Origin: Polaromonas sp.
Lineage (GTDB): Bacteria; Pseudomonadota; Gammaproteobacteria; Burkholderiales; Burkholderiaceae_C
Reading direction: 5' to 3'
Assembly: GCA_030683705.1 (NCBI GenBank)
Contig: JAUXPP010000090.1
Coordinates: forward strand, 1 to 64,000
DNA: 64,000 bases
The translations under genes were made by a program, and so were the position numbers. The notes under the pieces were generated by a model. It was not told where the DNA came from and searched no databases. It saw only the letters and a program-made list of their open reading frames with translations. This document shows positions 42,967 through 53,200 of the stretch, in pieces. Numbering within the stretch: position 1 is the first letter of the stretch; each line of letters begins with the position of its first letter.

Positions 42967-43770
42967 TCAATAATAGTTGCCGACCAGGGACAAGACCTCG
43001 ATCAGCAGGATGACCGCGAACATGCGCACCAGCATGCGCAGCTCGGCGCTGGCGCGCAGGCGCAGTTCGGTGGAGTCGTACAGGGCCGAGGCCATGGGGA
43101 TCAGCGAGACGGCCAGGCTGAAAAACAGCGTCTTGAGCAGGAAAATCAGCGTGACTTCCGGGTTGAACACCTGGCCAAACAAACGCGTGTAGACCGACAC
43201 CCCCGCCAGCGTGAAGCCGTACACGGCGAGGTAGGCCATCACCAGCGCCACCACACAACTGAGCGCGGCCAGGGTGATGGTCGAGAAAATGCCCGCCGTC
43301 ACACGCGGCAGCACCTCGTGGCGCACCGGGTCCATGCCGCGCTGCTGCATCGCCTCCAGCGCGCCGCTGCTGCGCAACTGCGAGAGTTCCACACCGCTGG
43401 CAATCGCCGAACGCAGGGCCACGAACATGGCCGCGGTCAGCGGGATCAGCTCCAGCACCAGCACCCGGATCACCACCTGCAGCGCGTACTGCGACAGCCC
43501 GTAGCTGATGGCAGTGACAATCACGATGCGCGTGATGACCACCGTGATCAGCGCGCACATCAGCGTGAAGCCGAGCAGGTTGGGCGCCGTGTTGCGGTAA
43601 ATGTGTTCGGCCAACACACGCCGGTTCGGGCGGCCGTAACTCGAGGGGGAAAGCGCCAGCACCAGGATCATCGCGCCCAGGTAAATCAGGCGCCACCAGC
43701 CCACCAGCCATTCCCGCGCCCTCAGGTTGAGCAAGGCAAGCGCGGAGGACCGGCGATCAGCGGGTGTCAT
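42967..43770 (-). CDS. MlaE-family ABC transporter permease
   Basis: 267 residues with the MlaE pattern: SLxE-type coupling region (GALEAMQQRGMDPVRHEVLPRVTAG), helices IVIVTAISYGLSQYALQVVI and SCVVALVMAYLAVYGFTLAG. Start ATG 43770. It pairs with the MCE protein downstream. The ATPase (MlaF type) normally encoded beside it is not found in this window. Confidence 0.9.
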   Translation of the reverse strand: MTPADRRSSALALLNLRAREWLVGWWRLIYLGAMILVLALSPSSYGRPNRRVLAEHIYRNTAPNLLGFTLMCALITVVITRIVIVTAISYGLSQYALQVVIRVLVLELIPLTAAMFVALRSAIASGVELSQLRSSGALEAMQQRGMDPVRHEVLPRVTAGIFSTITLAALSCVVALVMAYLAVYGFTLAGVSVYTRLFGQVFNPEVTLIFLLKTLFFSLAVSLIPMASALYDSTELRLRASAELRMLVRMFAVILLIEVLSLVGNYY

Positions 43771-43804
43771 GAATCCATGATAGCCGTGCGCCGCCAGCCC
43801 GCCC

Positions 43805-44233
43805 TCAGGCGAGGGGTCCCTGGTCCAGCGGCAGGGAGCCGTTCGGGATGCCGGCGGCCAGCTGGAGCCGCGCGGCGCCGCTGGCGATGGCGCCGCGATC
43901 GCCCTGCCACAGCGCAAGCACATAGGCGCGGTAGTCCGGATGCCAGTCGGCAGCCTCGTCCAGGGCGTCCAGGGCGCCGCCCGCCTCGGCCAGCGCCTGC
44001 ACGTGCGCGGCGACCTCCACGGCCAGGGTGCAGGTGGTGTTGACCACCCGGTCGAAATCCTCGTCATCGGGGCTCAGCCCGGTGACACCGAACAGTTCGA
44101 ACACCCGCATGATGGACGCGGACGCGGCCGGGTCCAGCGACTCCAGGCCGGTCTGCGGGTCCAGGGTTTTTTCGGCGGGAAAAGCGGCCTGCTCCGCCGC
44201 GGCGAGCAACTCCTCGCGAAATAACACATTCAT
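43805..44233 (-). CDS. Conserved hypothetical protein
   Basis: 142 residues, acidic, no signal or membrane helix. Contains SASIMRVFELFGVTGLSPDDEDFDRVVNTTC and DWHPDYRAYVLALWQGDRGAIASGAARL. Family not recognised. GGAG is eight bases before the ATG at 44233. Lies upstream of the mlaE-like gene by 34 bp. Confidence 0.65.
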   Translation of the reverse strand: MNVLFREELLAAAEQAAFPAEKTLDPQTGLESLDPAASASIMRVFELFGVTGLSPDDEDFDRVVNTTCTLAVEVAAHVQALAEAGGALDALDEAADWHPDYRAYVLALWQGDRGAIASGAARLQLAAGIPNGSLPLDQGPLA

Positions 44234-44288
44234 GCTCCGGTCTCCATGTGGGTCTGGCGCCGCTGTCGCCGCGGCGCATGCCGGAAGT

Positions 44289-44723
44289 TTAGGCGATGCC
44301 GCGTTCCGGGGAAGCGCTCAGTGCCTTGCAGTAGCCGAGAAAAAGGCCCATCTCGGTGCCCTTGTCGAACACCGCGTCGGCGCGCAGCGCCAGGCATTTC
44401 CGGCGCATCTCCTCATCGAGCTCACCGCTGAGCACCACCACCCGCTGGTTGGGCCGGCGCGTGGTGCACCAGTTCAAGGCGCCCACGCCGCTGCCCTGCC
44501 GCAGGTGCAGGTCCACCACCGCCAGGTCCCAGGCGCCGTCATTGGAGGACAGCCAGTTGGTTGCCGACACTTCGTTGTCCGCATAAAACAGGACATCCAC
44601 CGACGGGATGTCGCGCAGGGCGTCCACGATGATGTTGCGCAGGACCGCGTTGTCTTCGACGATGAAGACTTTCAGCGGGCGCTGCCCGCCTGGTTCCGAG
44701 CCATTTTTGGCTGATGCCGGCAT
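44289..44723 (-). CDS. Receiver-only response regulator
   Basis: 144 residues consisting of a CheY-like receiver domain. Acidic pocket Glu23-Asp24, phosphoacceptor Asp71 (AVVDLHL), Ser99 (VVLSG) and Lys121 (VFDKG) are all present. There is no output domain, so it acts through protein contacts or a phosphorelay. No histidine kinase is adjacent. Confidence 0.9.
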   Translation of the reverse strand: MPASAKNGSEPGGQRPLKVFIVEDNAVLRNIIVDALRDIPSVDVLFYADNEVSATNWLSSNDGAWDLAVVDLHLRQGSGVGALNWCTTRRPNQRVVVLSGELDEEMRRKCLALRADAVFDKGTEMGLFLGYCKALSASPERGIA

Positions 44724-44803
44724 AAAAACTTTCTGTGGCCGTCAGTGTAGATGCAACCAGAACGCCCGGCCGCAGCAAACGTGGATGAACCGGCATGCAG
44801 GCC

Positions 44804-44992
44804 TCAGCGCTGGTTGAAGCGGTAAGACGGTTTGGGCGTCCAGGGCCTGGCGACCTGCTTGCCCAGTTGTGAGCCGGGCGCAAACGGCCAGGCCTGGATG
44901 CCGGAGGTGGGCGCGGGCTTGGCTTGTGGACCGGCTTCACCGGACTGGCAGGTGGTTTTGACTTCCTTGCGGGAATCCGATGACTTGTGCAT
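44804..44992 (-). CDS. Small hypothetical protein
   Basis: 62 residues, basic, Pro-rich (TPKPSYRFNQR at the end), single Cys. AAGGAG sits four bases before the ATG at 44992, which favours a real gene. It lies directly downstream of the methyltransferase gene. Function unknown. Confidence 0.5.
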   Translation of the reverse strand: MHKSSDSRKEVKTTCQSGEAGPQAKPAPTSGIQAWPFAPGSQLGKQVARPWTPKPSYRFNQR

Positions 44993-45022
44993 AAGGCTCC
45001 TTGGGTGTTGGTTCAGGGTGTG

Positions 45023-45973
45023 TCAGGCCTTCACGGCAATCAGTCCGACCGCCGCAATGCGGTCGGCATGCCGGTAGACCGGGCGTTCGAGTTCTTCCCC
45101 GAACACGTCGGGGTCGATTTCGGCGTAGGTGTAGGTGCAGCCCGCCTGTCCGAGGAAGGGCTCCATCTCGCGGATGAAAAAATCGACGCCGTCCACGATG
45201 GCGACGCCGGTGTACAGGATGAGCCGGCCGCCCGGCGACAGGCGCTGCACGGCCTGGGCGCCAATCCTGACGCTCAGCGCCCGCCCCAGGTCGCCGCCAC
45301 CGTGACGGTAGGCGCGTGCGGCATCATCCTCGAGGTAGGGCGGATTGGACAGGACGACGTCGAAGTCGCCGGAGATGGCCGACAGTGCATCGCCGGGCGC
45401 GAGCTCAACCGCCACCCCCGCGGCCGCTGCATTGATGCCGGCATAACTAAGGGCCAGCGGGTTGATGTCATTGAGGACGACCTGCGCGCCCACGCGCAGG
45501 CGCGCCGCCATGATGCCGCCGGCGCCGCTGCCGCAGCCCACATCGGCAACCCGCAAGGGCGCGTCCGCAGAGGCTGCCGGCATGTGGTCGCGGATCAGGT
45601 TCAGGAAGCGGTAGGTATCGGGGCCGAAAAACACGGCGTCCCGGGCCGTCGTGGGAAACGCGGAATGTGCGAACAGGTCGCCGTCGAAGCTGGAGACACG
45701 CACCTGGCTGCGGTACAGCTCACCCTCGCGAAGGATGACGCCGGTGTGCAGCAACAAGGCCAGCAGCTCGGCAGGCAGCGCCGGCGCGGGAAACGGGAGG
45801 GACCAGCCAAACGCATCGCGCAGGCTGTTGCCGGGTTTGCTGCCGCGGTTGGCCAGCACCCGCGCATGGCTCAGGGGCGTGACCGTGATGAACTCGTAGG
45901 CCTGTTCGCGCAGATGCTGCAGCAGGGTCTTGAGTGCCGCGTCGAACGCCGGCCCCCTGTCAGCCACAGGCAT
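45023..45973 (-). CDS. SAM-dependent methyltransferase with NPPY motif
   Basis: 316 residues. Class I fold with motif I VADVGCGSGAGG, acidic LNDINP and the NPPY motif at residues 210-213 (VLSNPPYLEDD), as in PrmC/TrmN6-type enzymes that methylate amide or exocyclic nitrogens. An N-terminal extension of about 135 residues precedes the catalytic domain. Substrate not determinable. The region 45974-46253 downstream of psd shows no gene. Confidence 0.88.
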   Translation of the reverse strand: MPVADRGPAFDAALKTLLQHLREQAYEFITVTPLSHARVLANRGSKPGNSLRDAFGWSLPFPAPALPAELLALLLHTGVILREGELYRSQVRVSSFDGDLFAHSAFPTTARDAVFFGPDTYRFLNLIRDHMPAASADAPLRVADVGCGSGAGGIMAARLRVGAQVVLNDINPLALSYAGINAAAAGVAVELAPGDALSAISGDFDVVLSNPPYLEDDAARAYRHGGGDLGRALSVRIGAQAVQRLSPGGRLILYTGVAIVDGVDFFIREMEPFLGQAGCTYTYAEIDPDVFGEELERPVYRHADRIAAVGLIAVKA

Positions 45974-46253
45974 GGTGGGCCGGGCTGCTGCGGTCAGCCA
46001 CGGCGGCAGGGTAAAAAAACGTCTTGATCACAGGCTCTCCGTTGGCCAGCGTGAACCGCCACATGCGGTGCAACCACTGTTCAGGGGATCACCTTAGGAC
46101 GCGGTTTGCACCCCCCATGTAGGAAATGGATGAAGATCAGGTAGGTCGGGTCACGGCCCGAAGCGCGGCCAGGCCGCGCAGAAAAAACGGCTGCACGCCT
46201 GATGCGGCGAGCGTGGGCAGCTATGCAATCCATAGCATGCCGGCAAGCTGGCT

Positions 46254-47102
46254 TCAGCTTGAGAGGCTGGCCATGGCTTCGCCCAGGCGAACCGCCGCGC
46301 CGGGTGCCCAGTCCGGGTTGAAGCGGCAAGGGCCCTGGGGGAACAGCAACACGACCGTGGAGCCGAGCAGGAAGCGCCCCATCTCCTCGCCCTGCCGCAA
46401 CACCACCTGCTGCGCGTCATAAGACCAGTCGCGCACCTCGCGTGTCCGGGGCGGGTTCACCAGTCCGTGCCAGACCGTGGCCATGCTGCCGACGATGGTG
46501 GCGCCCACCAGCACCAGCACAAACGGTCCGCGCGCCGACTCGAACACACACACCACGCGCTCGTTGCGTGCAAACAGCCCGGGCACGCCGCGCGCTGTCG
46601 CCGGGTTGACCGAGAACAGCTCACCCGGCACATAAATCATGCGCACCAGCCGGCCGTCTGCCGGCATGTGGATGCGGTGGTAGTCCCTGGGGCTGAGGTA
46701 AATCGTCGCGAAGCTGCCGCCGGCAAAACGCGCCGCCAGGTCGCGGTCGCCGCCGACCAGTGCCGTCGTGGAGTAGTGGTGGCCCTTGGCCTGGAAAATC
46801 TGGTCGCCCTCGATGGCGCCGAACTGGCTGATCGCGCCGTCCACCGGGCAGATCAGGTCGGCCGCAGCCAGCGGCCTGGCGCCGGGCTGGAGGGCCCGCG
46901 TGAAAAAGTCATTGAAGCTGGCGTAGCTGCCGATGTCCGGGTTGTCCGCCTCGGCCATGTTGACGCCGTATTTGCCGACAAACCAGCGGATGATGGCGGT
47001 GGTGATGGCGCCGCCGCGCATGGATGCGATATGCCGGCCGAATTCGGTGATTGCCCGTTTGGGCAGCAGGTATTGCAGCAGGACTTCAGATCGTTCGGAC
47101 AC
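46254..47102 (-). CDS. psd: Phosphatidylserine decarboxylase proenzyme
   Basis: Makes phosphatidylethanolamine from phosphatidylserine at the inner membrane. 282 residues; the LGST self-cleavage site (Ser248) that generates the pyruvoyl group is present, as are YLSPRDYHRIHMPADG and YVPGELFSVN. Start is a GTG at 47102. Confidence 0.96.
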   Translation of the reverse strand: MSERSEVLLQYLLPKRAITEFGRHIASMRGGAITTAIIRWFVGKYGVNMAEADNPDIGSYASFNDFFTRALQPGARPLAAADLICPVDGAISQFGAIEGDQIFQAKGHHYSTTALVGGDRDLAARFAGGSFATIYLSPRDYHRIHMPADGRLVRMIYVPGELFSVNPATARGVPGLFARNERVVCVFESARGPFVLVLVGATIVGSMATVWHGLVNPPRTREVRDWSYDAQQVVLRQGEEMGRFLLGSTVVLLFPQGPCRFNPDWAPGAAVRLGEAMASLSS

Positions 47103-47160
47103 GCAGGCTCACTTGGTCGGGGAAAGCAGTGATTCTATCGACGCAGGCCTTCACGCCCGT

Positions 47161-48312
47161 TTACTGCGGTTGCAGGCGCAGCAAGCGTCCCTGCGGGCTG
47201 TCGGTCAGCACATAAAGCAGCCCGTCCGGCCCCTGGCGCACGTCACGGATGCGGCCGGCGCCCTCCAGCAGCTTGTGTTCGCGCACGACCTTGCCCTTGA
47301 AGGGTTGTTCGAGTTCGATGCGGTTGAGGTAGCCGAACTTCAGCGAGCCGACAAACAGGTTGCCCTGCCAGGCCTTGCCATAACGCTCGCTGCGCAGGAA
47401 GGCCATGCCGGACGGCGCAATCGACGGCACCCAGTAATGCAGCGGCTGCTCCATGCCGGTTTTGGCGGTGATGCCCTCACCCATCTTGCCGCCGCCGTAG
47501 TTTTCACCATAGGTGATCACCGGCCAGCCGTAGTTGCGGCCCGGCAGCGGCAGGTTGATCTCGTCGCCGCCCTGGGGCCCGTGTTCATGCGTCCAGTAGC
47601 TGCCATCGGGCGCCAGTGCCGCACCCTGCATGTTGCGGTGGCCGTAACTCCAGATCTCGGGCAGCGCGCCGGCCCGGCCCACGAAGGGGTTGTCTTTCGG
47701 AACGCTGCCGTCCTTGTAAATGCGCACCACCTTGCCGTGGTGGTTGTCGAGCTTTTGCGCATCCTGCATGCGCGAATAACGGTCGCCCAGGGTCAGGAAC
47801 AGCGTGCCGTCGGCTTTGCCATCCTTCTGCCCTTCGACAATGCGGCAGCCGAAGTGGGCGCTGCTGGAGAATTTGGGCTTCTGGCTGAAAATCACCTTGA
47901 CGCTGTCCAGCCGGCTGTTGTCGGCAGCCAGCGTGGCACTGGCCAGCGCCGTGCTGTTGCCGCCCGAAGGCGCAGCTTCGGAATAACAAAAATAAAGGCG
48001 CCGGTTGGCGGCAAAGTCGCTGTCGGTCACCACGTCGAGCAGGCCGCCCTGCCCGCCCGCGTCAATCGCCGGCAAGCCAGCCAGGGCCGGCCCCAGTTTT
48101 CCGTCAGCTTCCACCACCCGCATCCGGCCCGGCCGCTCGGTCACCAGAAACCGGCCCTGGGGCAGGAAAGCCAGGCCCCAGGGGTTTTGCAAACCGCTGG
48201 CCACGGGCTCAGCGCGCACACCCTCGGCCTGCACCTGCGTGACCGCGGCCAGCCCCGAAAACGCTATCAAAAACATAGCTGCTCGCGCTTGTCTAGTATG
48301 GGCTGAAGGCAT
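47161..48312 (-). CDS. PQQ-dependent aldose sugar dehydrogenase (YliI type)
   Basis: 383 residues with a signal peptide and a six-bladed soluble glucose-dehydrogenase-like propeller: LQNPWGLAFLPQGRFLVTERPGRMRV, GYGHRNMQGAALAPDG, HEHGPQGGDEINLP and VGSLKFGYLNRIEL. Members oxidise aldoses using PQQ and Ca. The first ~17 codons are formed by a dispersed repeat; Met13 (48276) is an alternative start. Confidence 0.9.
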   Translation of the reverse strand: MPSAHTRQARAAMFLIAFSGLAAVTQVQAEGVRAEPVASGLQNPWGLAFLPQGRFLVTERPGRMRVVEADGKLGPALAGLPAIDAGGQGGLLDVVTDSDFAANRRLYFCYSEAAPSGGNSTALASATLAADNSRLDSVKVIFSQKPKFSSSAHFGCRIVEGQKDGKADGTLFLTLGDRYSRMQDAQKLDNHHGKVVRIYKDGSVPKDNPFVGRAGALPEIWSYGHRNMQGAALAPDGSYWTHEHGPQGGDEINLPLPGRNYGWPVITYGENYGGGKMGEGITAKTGMEQPLHYWVPSIAPSGMAFLRSERYGKAWQGNLFVGSLKFGYLNRIELEQPFKGKVVREHKLLEGAGRIRDVRQGPDGLLYVLTDSPQGRLLRLQPQ

Positions 48313-48316
48313 ATTT
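48262..48316. repeat. Dispersed repeat overlapping the start of the sugar dehydrogenase gene
   Basis: CGCTATCAAAAACATAGCTG...GCGCTTGTCTAGTATGGGCTGAAGGC. It supplies the start codon and the beginning of the signal peptide on the minus strand. Confidence 0.55.
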
Positions 48317-48512
48317 GAGTCTCACTTTCATAGGGAGGACGGAGCTGGGCGATGGCGACGGAAAAGACAGGCAATATGCCATCAAGCCTTTGCCCTGCCG
48401 GCCTGGCGGTCTTTGTCACCGGCGGCACCCCGCCGAAACAGAAAACGGATGGCCTCGTTTTATATCGTTACAAATCAAGGGCTTAACATCGCAATCTAGA
48501 AAAAACTTTAGC

Positions 48513-48542
48513 TTGACGTAGGACATGTCCTTCAATTACTCT
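48513..48542 (+). promoter_or_regulatory. Probable promoter with palindromic operator upstream of the NlpC/P60 gene
   Basis: TTGACG (48513-48518) and TACTCT (48537-48542) are spaced by 18 bp. The spacer contains the perfect 12-bp palindrome AGGACATGTCCT (48520-48531), well placed to block RNA polymerase if bound by a regulator. Confidence 0.4.
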
Positions 48543-48549
48543 AGCGACC

Positions 48550-49098
48550 ATGCGATTTACCCTCCTCGTCACCAGCCTCCTGCTTGCCGCCAGCGCGCAC
48601 GCCAGCCCGGGCCATTCCGGTGACGACATGGACAAATTCCTCGCCGACAAGGGTTTGCTGAACCGGATCGACCAGGTGCGCCAGTCGGTCGGCAACAAGG
48701 CGTCCGAGCTGGTTGTCAACGCCATGGGCTTTCTGGGCGTGCCTTACCGGCGCGGCGGCAACTCAGCCGAAACCGGCGTGGATTGCAGCGGCTTTGTCAA
48801 AGCCATCTATGAGCAGACGGTCGGCCTGATCCTGCCGCGCCGCGCCGAGCAGCAAGCCGCCGCCACCCAGAACATCGACCGGGCCGAACTGCAGCCTGGC
48901 GACCTGGTGTTTTTCAACACCATGCGGCGGGCCTTCAGCCATGTCGGCATTTATGTCGGCGACGGCAAATTCATCCACGCGCCCAAGCCAGGCGCCCAGG
49001 TCCGTGTCGAAAGCATGGGCGTGGCCTACTGGGCGCACCGCTTCGACGGCGCCCGCCGTGTGCAGGACACCCGTCCTGCCAATCTGTCGGGCGAATAA
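48550..49098 (+). CDS. NlpC/P60 family cell-wall peptidase
   Basis: 182 residues with a signal peptide (RFTLLVTSLLLAASAHA). Catalytic residues Cys79 (TGVDCSGFV), His131 (FSHVGIYVG) and His143 (FIHAPK) are intact. Such enzymes cleave the peptide stem of peptidoglycan (Spr/MepS-like) in the periplasm. Confidence 0.94.
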   Translation: MRFTLLVTSLLLAASAHASPGHSGDDMDKFLADKGLLNRIDQVRQSVGNKASELVVNAMGFLGVPYRRGGNSAETGVDCSGFVKAIYEQTVGLILPRRAEQQAAATQNIDRAELQPGDLVFFNTMRRAFSHVGIYVGDGKFIHAPKPGAQVRVESMGVAYWAHRFDGARRVQDTRPANLSGE

Positions 49099-49131
49099 GG
49101 CAGCAGCTCCCGCGGGCTCCCGCAACAGGCT

Positions 49132-50130
49132 TCAATCGGCCTTGACGCCGGCCTGGCGGATCACCTGGGCCCACTTGCTGGTTTCAGCAGCAATAAACGC
49201 ATCAAACTCTTCCGGCGTGCCACCAGCGCCAAAGGTCCCCATGGCGTCCAGCCGCGCGCGCGTGTCGTCGCTGCGGATGATGCGCCCGACCTCGTCCGAC
49301 ATGCGTTTGACAATATCTTTCGGTGTGGCGGCAGGCGCCAGCATGCCGGCCCAGGTGCTGCCCGTAAAGCCCGCGAAACCCTGCTCGATGAAGGTCGGCA
49401 CATCCGGCACGGCCGGCAGGCGCCGGTCGCTGGCCACGCCGATCAGCCGGACCTTGCCGGCCTTGCCCTGGTTGATCAGCCCGGTCGGCGCGTCGAAAAA
49501 CAGCTGGATCTGTCCGCCGATCAAATCGGTCAACGCCGGCACCGCACCGCGGTAGGGGATGTGCACCATATAGGTTTTGGTGATGGCCTTGAGCAGTTCG
49601 CTGGTCAGGTGGGCGGCAGACCCATTGCCGGAGGATCCGAAGCTGAGCTTGCCCGGATTGGCGCGGGCGTAGGCAATCATCTCCCTGGCGGTTTTGAACG
49701 GTGCGTCATTGTTGACGGCCGCCAGCAGCGGGGACACGCCCATCAGCGACACACCGGTCAGGTCCTTGCGCGGGTCGTAGGGGAGCCGGGGATACAGCGT
49801 GGTGTTGGCTGCATAGGCAGCAATCACCACCGCGAAGGTGCTGCCATCGGCCGGTGACTTGGCCAGCAGGTCGACGCCAATGATGCTGTTGGCGCCGGGC
49901 TTGTTGTCGATGGTGACGGTTTGCTGCAGCCGGTTCTGCAGGCCCGCCTGCACCAGCCGCGCCATCTGGTCGGTGAAACCGCCGGGGGTATAAGGCACGA
50001 TGATGCGGATCGGCTTGTTCGGCCAGGCCGGCTGCGCCAGCAACGGCGCACACACGGTGGCGGCGCCGGCCGTGACGGCGAGGGTGAAACGGCGGCGCGA
50101 CAAGGTGCGCGCGGAAAGGGTGTCAGGCAT
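49132..50130 (-). CDS. Bug-family (TctC-type) periplasmic solute-binding protein
   Basis: 332 residues with a twin-arginine-like signal (LSRRRFTLAVTAGAATVCAPLLA). Bug features: WPNKPIRIIVPYTPGGFTDQMARLV and VTIDNKPGANSIIGVDLLAKS. ATG at 50130 with GGAGACAACC upstream. Ligand unknown; no transporter genes adjacent. Confidence 0.92.
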   Translation of the reverse strand: MPDTLSARTLSRRRFTLAVTAGAATVCAPLLAQPAWPNKPIRIIVPYTPGGFTDQMARLVQAGLQNRLQQTVTIDNKPGANSIIGVDLLAKSPADGSTFAVVIAAYAANTTLYPRLPYDPRKDLTGVSLMGVSPLLAAVNNDAPFKTAREMIAYARANPGKLSFGSSGNGSAAHLTSELLKAITKTYMVHIPYRGAVPALTDLIGGQIQLFFDAPTGLINQGKAGKVRLIGVASDRRLPAVPDVPTFIEQGFAGFTGSTWAGMLAPAATPKDIVKRMSDEVGRIIRSDDTRARLDAMGTFGAGGTPEEFDAFIAAETSKWAQVIRQAGVKAD

Positions 50131-50262
50131 GGTTGTCTCCAGAGTTGACAACCATTCTGGGCCGCCGCAGCGTCGCACCACCAGCGGGTTTGCCCCTGAA
50201 AAACACCGCCAGGCGCCTCCACGGGCACTTGCGCGCCGCCCGCGGTTCTGCAAGGCGGAACC

Positions 50263-50281
50263 GGGCGGCGTTCAGCCGCCC
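50263..50281 (-). terminator. GC hairpin after tpsA
   Basis: GGGCGGC / GCCGCCC with a five-base loop, ten bases past the tpsA stop on the minus strand. No T tract, so only a possible terminator. Confidence 0.4.
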
Positions 50282-50290
50282 CGCAGCCGC

Positions 50291-53200
50291 TTATTCGCCC
50301 CGCTCTTTCTCGTCGCTGTCCTTTTTGTTGTTCTGCTTGCCCGGCTTGCGCGGTGACATGTCCAGTTCCACCGAACGGCCGCTCTCCAGTGCGGAACCCG
50401 CCGCCTCCGGTGCGCTCAGGCTGATGTCGGAGCCGCCCTGGCGCGCGAGGTCTGCCCCTGGAACCACCGGCACCGAGCCGCCTTCCACGCCGCTTTCCTG
50501 CACGCCGCCGACGGGAACGACACGGTTGTTCTCGGCGTTGCTGGACACGGTCTGGTTGGTCTGGGGCTTGCCGTTCACGTTGACCAGCCCGCCGCCGGTG
50601 TTGCTGACCTGGCCGAAGCTGCCGCTGACGCTGCCCTTGGGCGCATCCAGCGTGATTTGCCCGGCACTGCCCGATACCTGGGCGTCGTTGACGGCAGCCA
50701 CGGCCACCACGGGCGCCGTCACCTCGGCAACCACGTTGCCGCCCCCCAGCGTCGCGGAACCGGAGGCCGCCACCACCACGTTCATGTCGCCCTGCGAAGT
50801 CGCCACCACGTCCGCGGCCGTGATGGTGGCGACGATGGTCTCGGCCGTTAACGTGGCAGTCTGGGATGCCGTCACCACCACATCCATGGCGCCCTGGGCC
50901 TGGGCCACCACATCGGTGCCGGCGATATTGGCCTGGATGTCGCCGGCGCTGACGACCGCCACGCTGCCCTGGCTGATGGTGGAACCCGTGACGTCGCCGC
51001 CGGCGTTCAGGCTGCTGGCAGCGTTGCTGTCCTGCGCGCGCAGGGTGCGGCTGCTCAGGGTCACATTGCCGAGCGCATCGATTTTGTAGGCACCGACCCA
51101 CAGCGTGCTGGCCAGGCTGAAGGCGTTTGCGCTGACGTCGAAATAACCGAGCGGGCCGGCCGCCGAGCCGCCCGTCGTCATGCGCACGTTGCCGCGCGTG
51201 CCGCCCGTGCCTGCGAGCAGCCGCAGGCCCCGCGCCACACTGCCGGCGTTCTGGACGTCGCCGTTGAGCGCGATGTCGGCGCCGGCGGTGGCCAGCGTGG
51301 TGTCGGCCAGCAGCTTCACCGGCGCATTGAACAGGAAGCCGCCGCTGCCCTCGGCTGTCACCGTGCCGCCTATGCCCGATCCTGCCGCGCCGCTGCCCAG
51401 CGTCAGGCTCTGCAGCCGCGTGTTGTTGAAGGCCAGGTCGCGGCGGGTATTGACGGCGACGTTTTCGGCGAAGCTGGCGTTGGCGACATTCACGGTGTCG
51501 CCGGTGCCTGCCGCATCGACGCCGCGCTGGACGCTGCCGCTGTTCTGGGTGACGTAGACATTGCCGGTGGTCCAGGTGACCAGTCCGCGTCCGCCGGCAT
51601 CAAGCGCGTGTGTCACGCGGTCCTCGATGGCGAAGCCGTCGGCCGCCCCCACAAAGACGGCGCCGCGGGCGTCGACCGAGGTGTTGTCGACCACGATGTC
51701 CTTGCCGGCGTTGTTCCTGAACTGGGTGCCGCTGATGGTGACGGCAGGCTGGCCGCCACTGCCGTTGTTCAGGGTCTCAAAACGGATGCCGGTCTGGCCG
51801 GCACCCTCGATGCTGCCGCCGGTGATCGTGACGCTTTGCAGGCTGGCCGGCAGGCGGGCGTAGTCGCTGCTGTCGCCGGCGATGCCGCGTGTCTTGATCA
51901 CCACTGCCGCGGCTGTAGCGCTGCCTGAACTCGCGCCCGAGTTCCTGACCACCACGTTGTCGAAGTTCAGCGAACCATAGGCGCCATACTTCAGGTTGAC
52001 ATCGATCCCCGCGCCGTACTGGAGCGAGTCGTTGCCGATGTTGCCGGCATTGGTGACGGTGACATTCCTCATCGTGAGGTTGTCGGCTGCTTCAAAGTAG
52101 AAACCCTTGAAGGTCGAATCGTCCACCGTGACGTTTTCGAAAAGCGCGTTTTTGAAGGAAGCCTGGCCGGCGCCTGCGTCGTAGCCGTTGTAAGTCTGGA
52201 ATCCAATCACCCCGCCCATGATGCTGCTGTTGAGCATGCGGAAGTTGTCTGCCTTGACCGTCGTGCCATTGCGCACGCCGTATTTGTTGTTGTTGAAGGC
52301 CACCCGGTCTATCGTCACGTTATGGGATGTGCCCTGCATCTGCACCCCATACAGGGAGTCGTTGATCGACAGGTCCGACAGCGTGACGTCCGACGCATTG
52401 ATGGATACCGCATTGCCGGTGGCGGCCGATGGCGCCTTGATGATGGTCTGCGTGCTGCCCGCGCCGTCCAGTGTCAGCGCCTTGCCGATACTGACATTTT
52501 CGGCGAAGGTGCCTGCGCCGACATTCACCGTGCCGCCCGTGACCACCGCATTGATGCCGCCCTGGACGGTGTTCAGGGGTGTCAATGCGCTGCCCTGTGC
52601 GCTCGACGAGCCGCCGGTGGCCACGTTGACATGGGTGCGGTTGGACGAGGTATAGGCCTGGTCCTGCACCGACCAGCCGGCGTTGGCCGTGCTCAGGTCG
52701 AGCAGGGCCTGCTGCCACGTGAGGGTTGGGGCGGCAGAGATCGGCGTGCTGTTGGCCACAATGGTCGATCCGGCCATGTGCCCGTTCAGGTGCAGGTTCA
52801 GCCCCCACTCATTGCCACGGGTGCCCTGCGTATTGCCGGAGATGGCGATGCCGCTGCCGCCCGTGTACTGGACCGAAATCCCGCTCTTGGTGTTGTCGAT
52901 GCGGTTACCTGTGACGCTGCCGGTATTGCGGCCGTCGATCAGAATGCCGTTGCGCACGTCATGGATGTGGTTGTTGCTGATGGTGAAGCCGGTGATGCCA
53001 TTGCCCACGGCAATACCGCGGCTGATGTTGCTGCCCCAGGCGTAGTTGAGGTAGGCGCTGGTCGCAGGTCCGGCGATCTCCATGCCGGTGACGGTCACGT
53101 TGTTCGCGGTGATGGCAATGCCGTTGACCTCGGTTGCGTCCGGCACCACCAGTTTGGCGCCTTCATGGCCGGTCAGCGTGAGCCCGGCCTTGTTGAGCAC

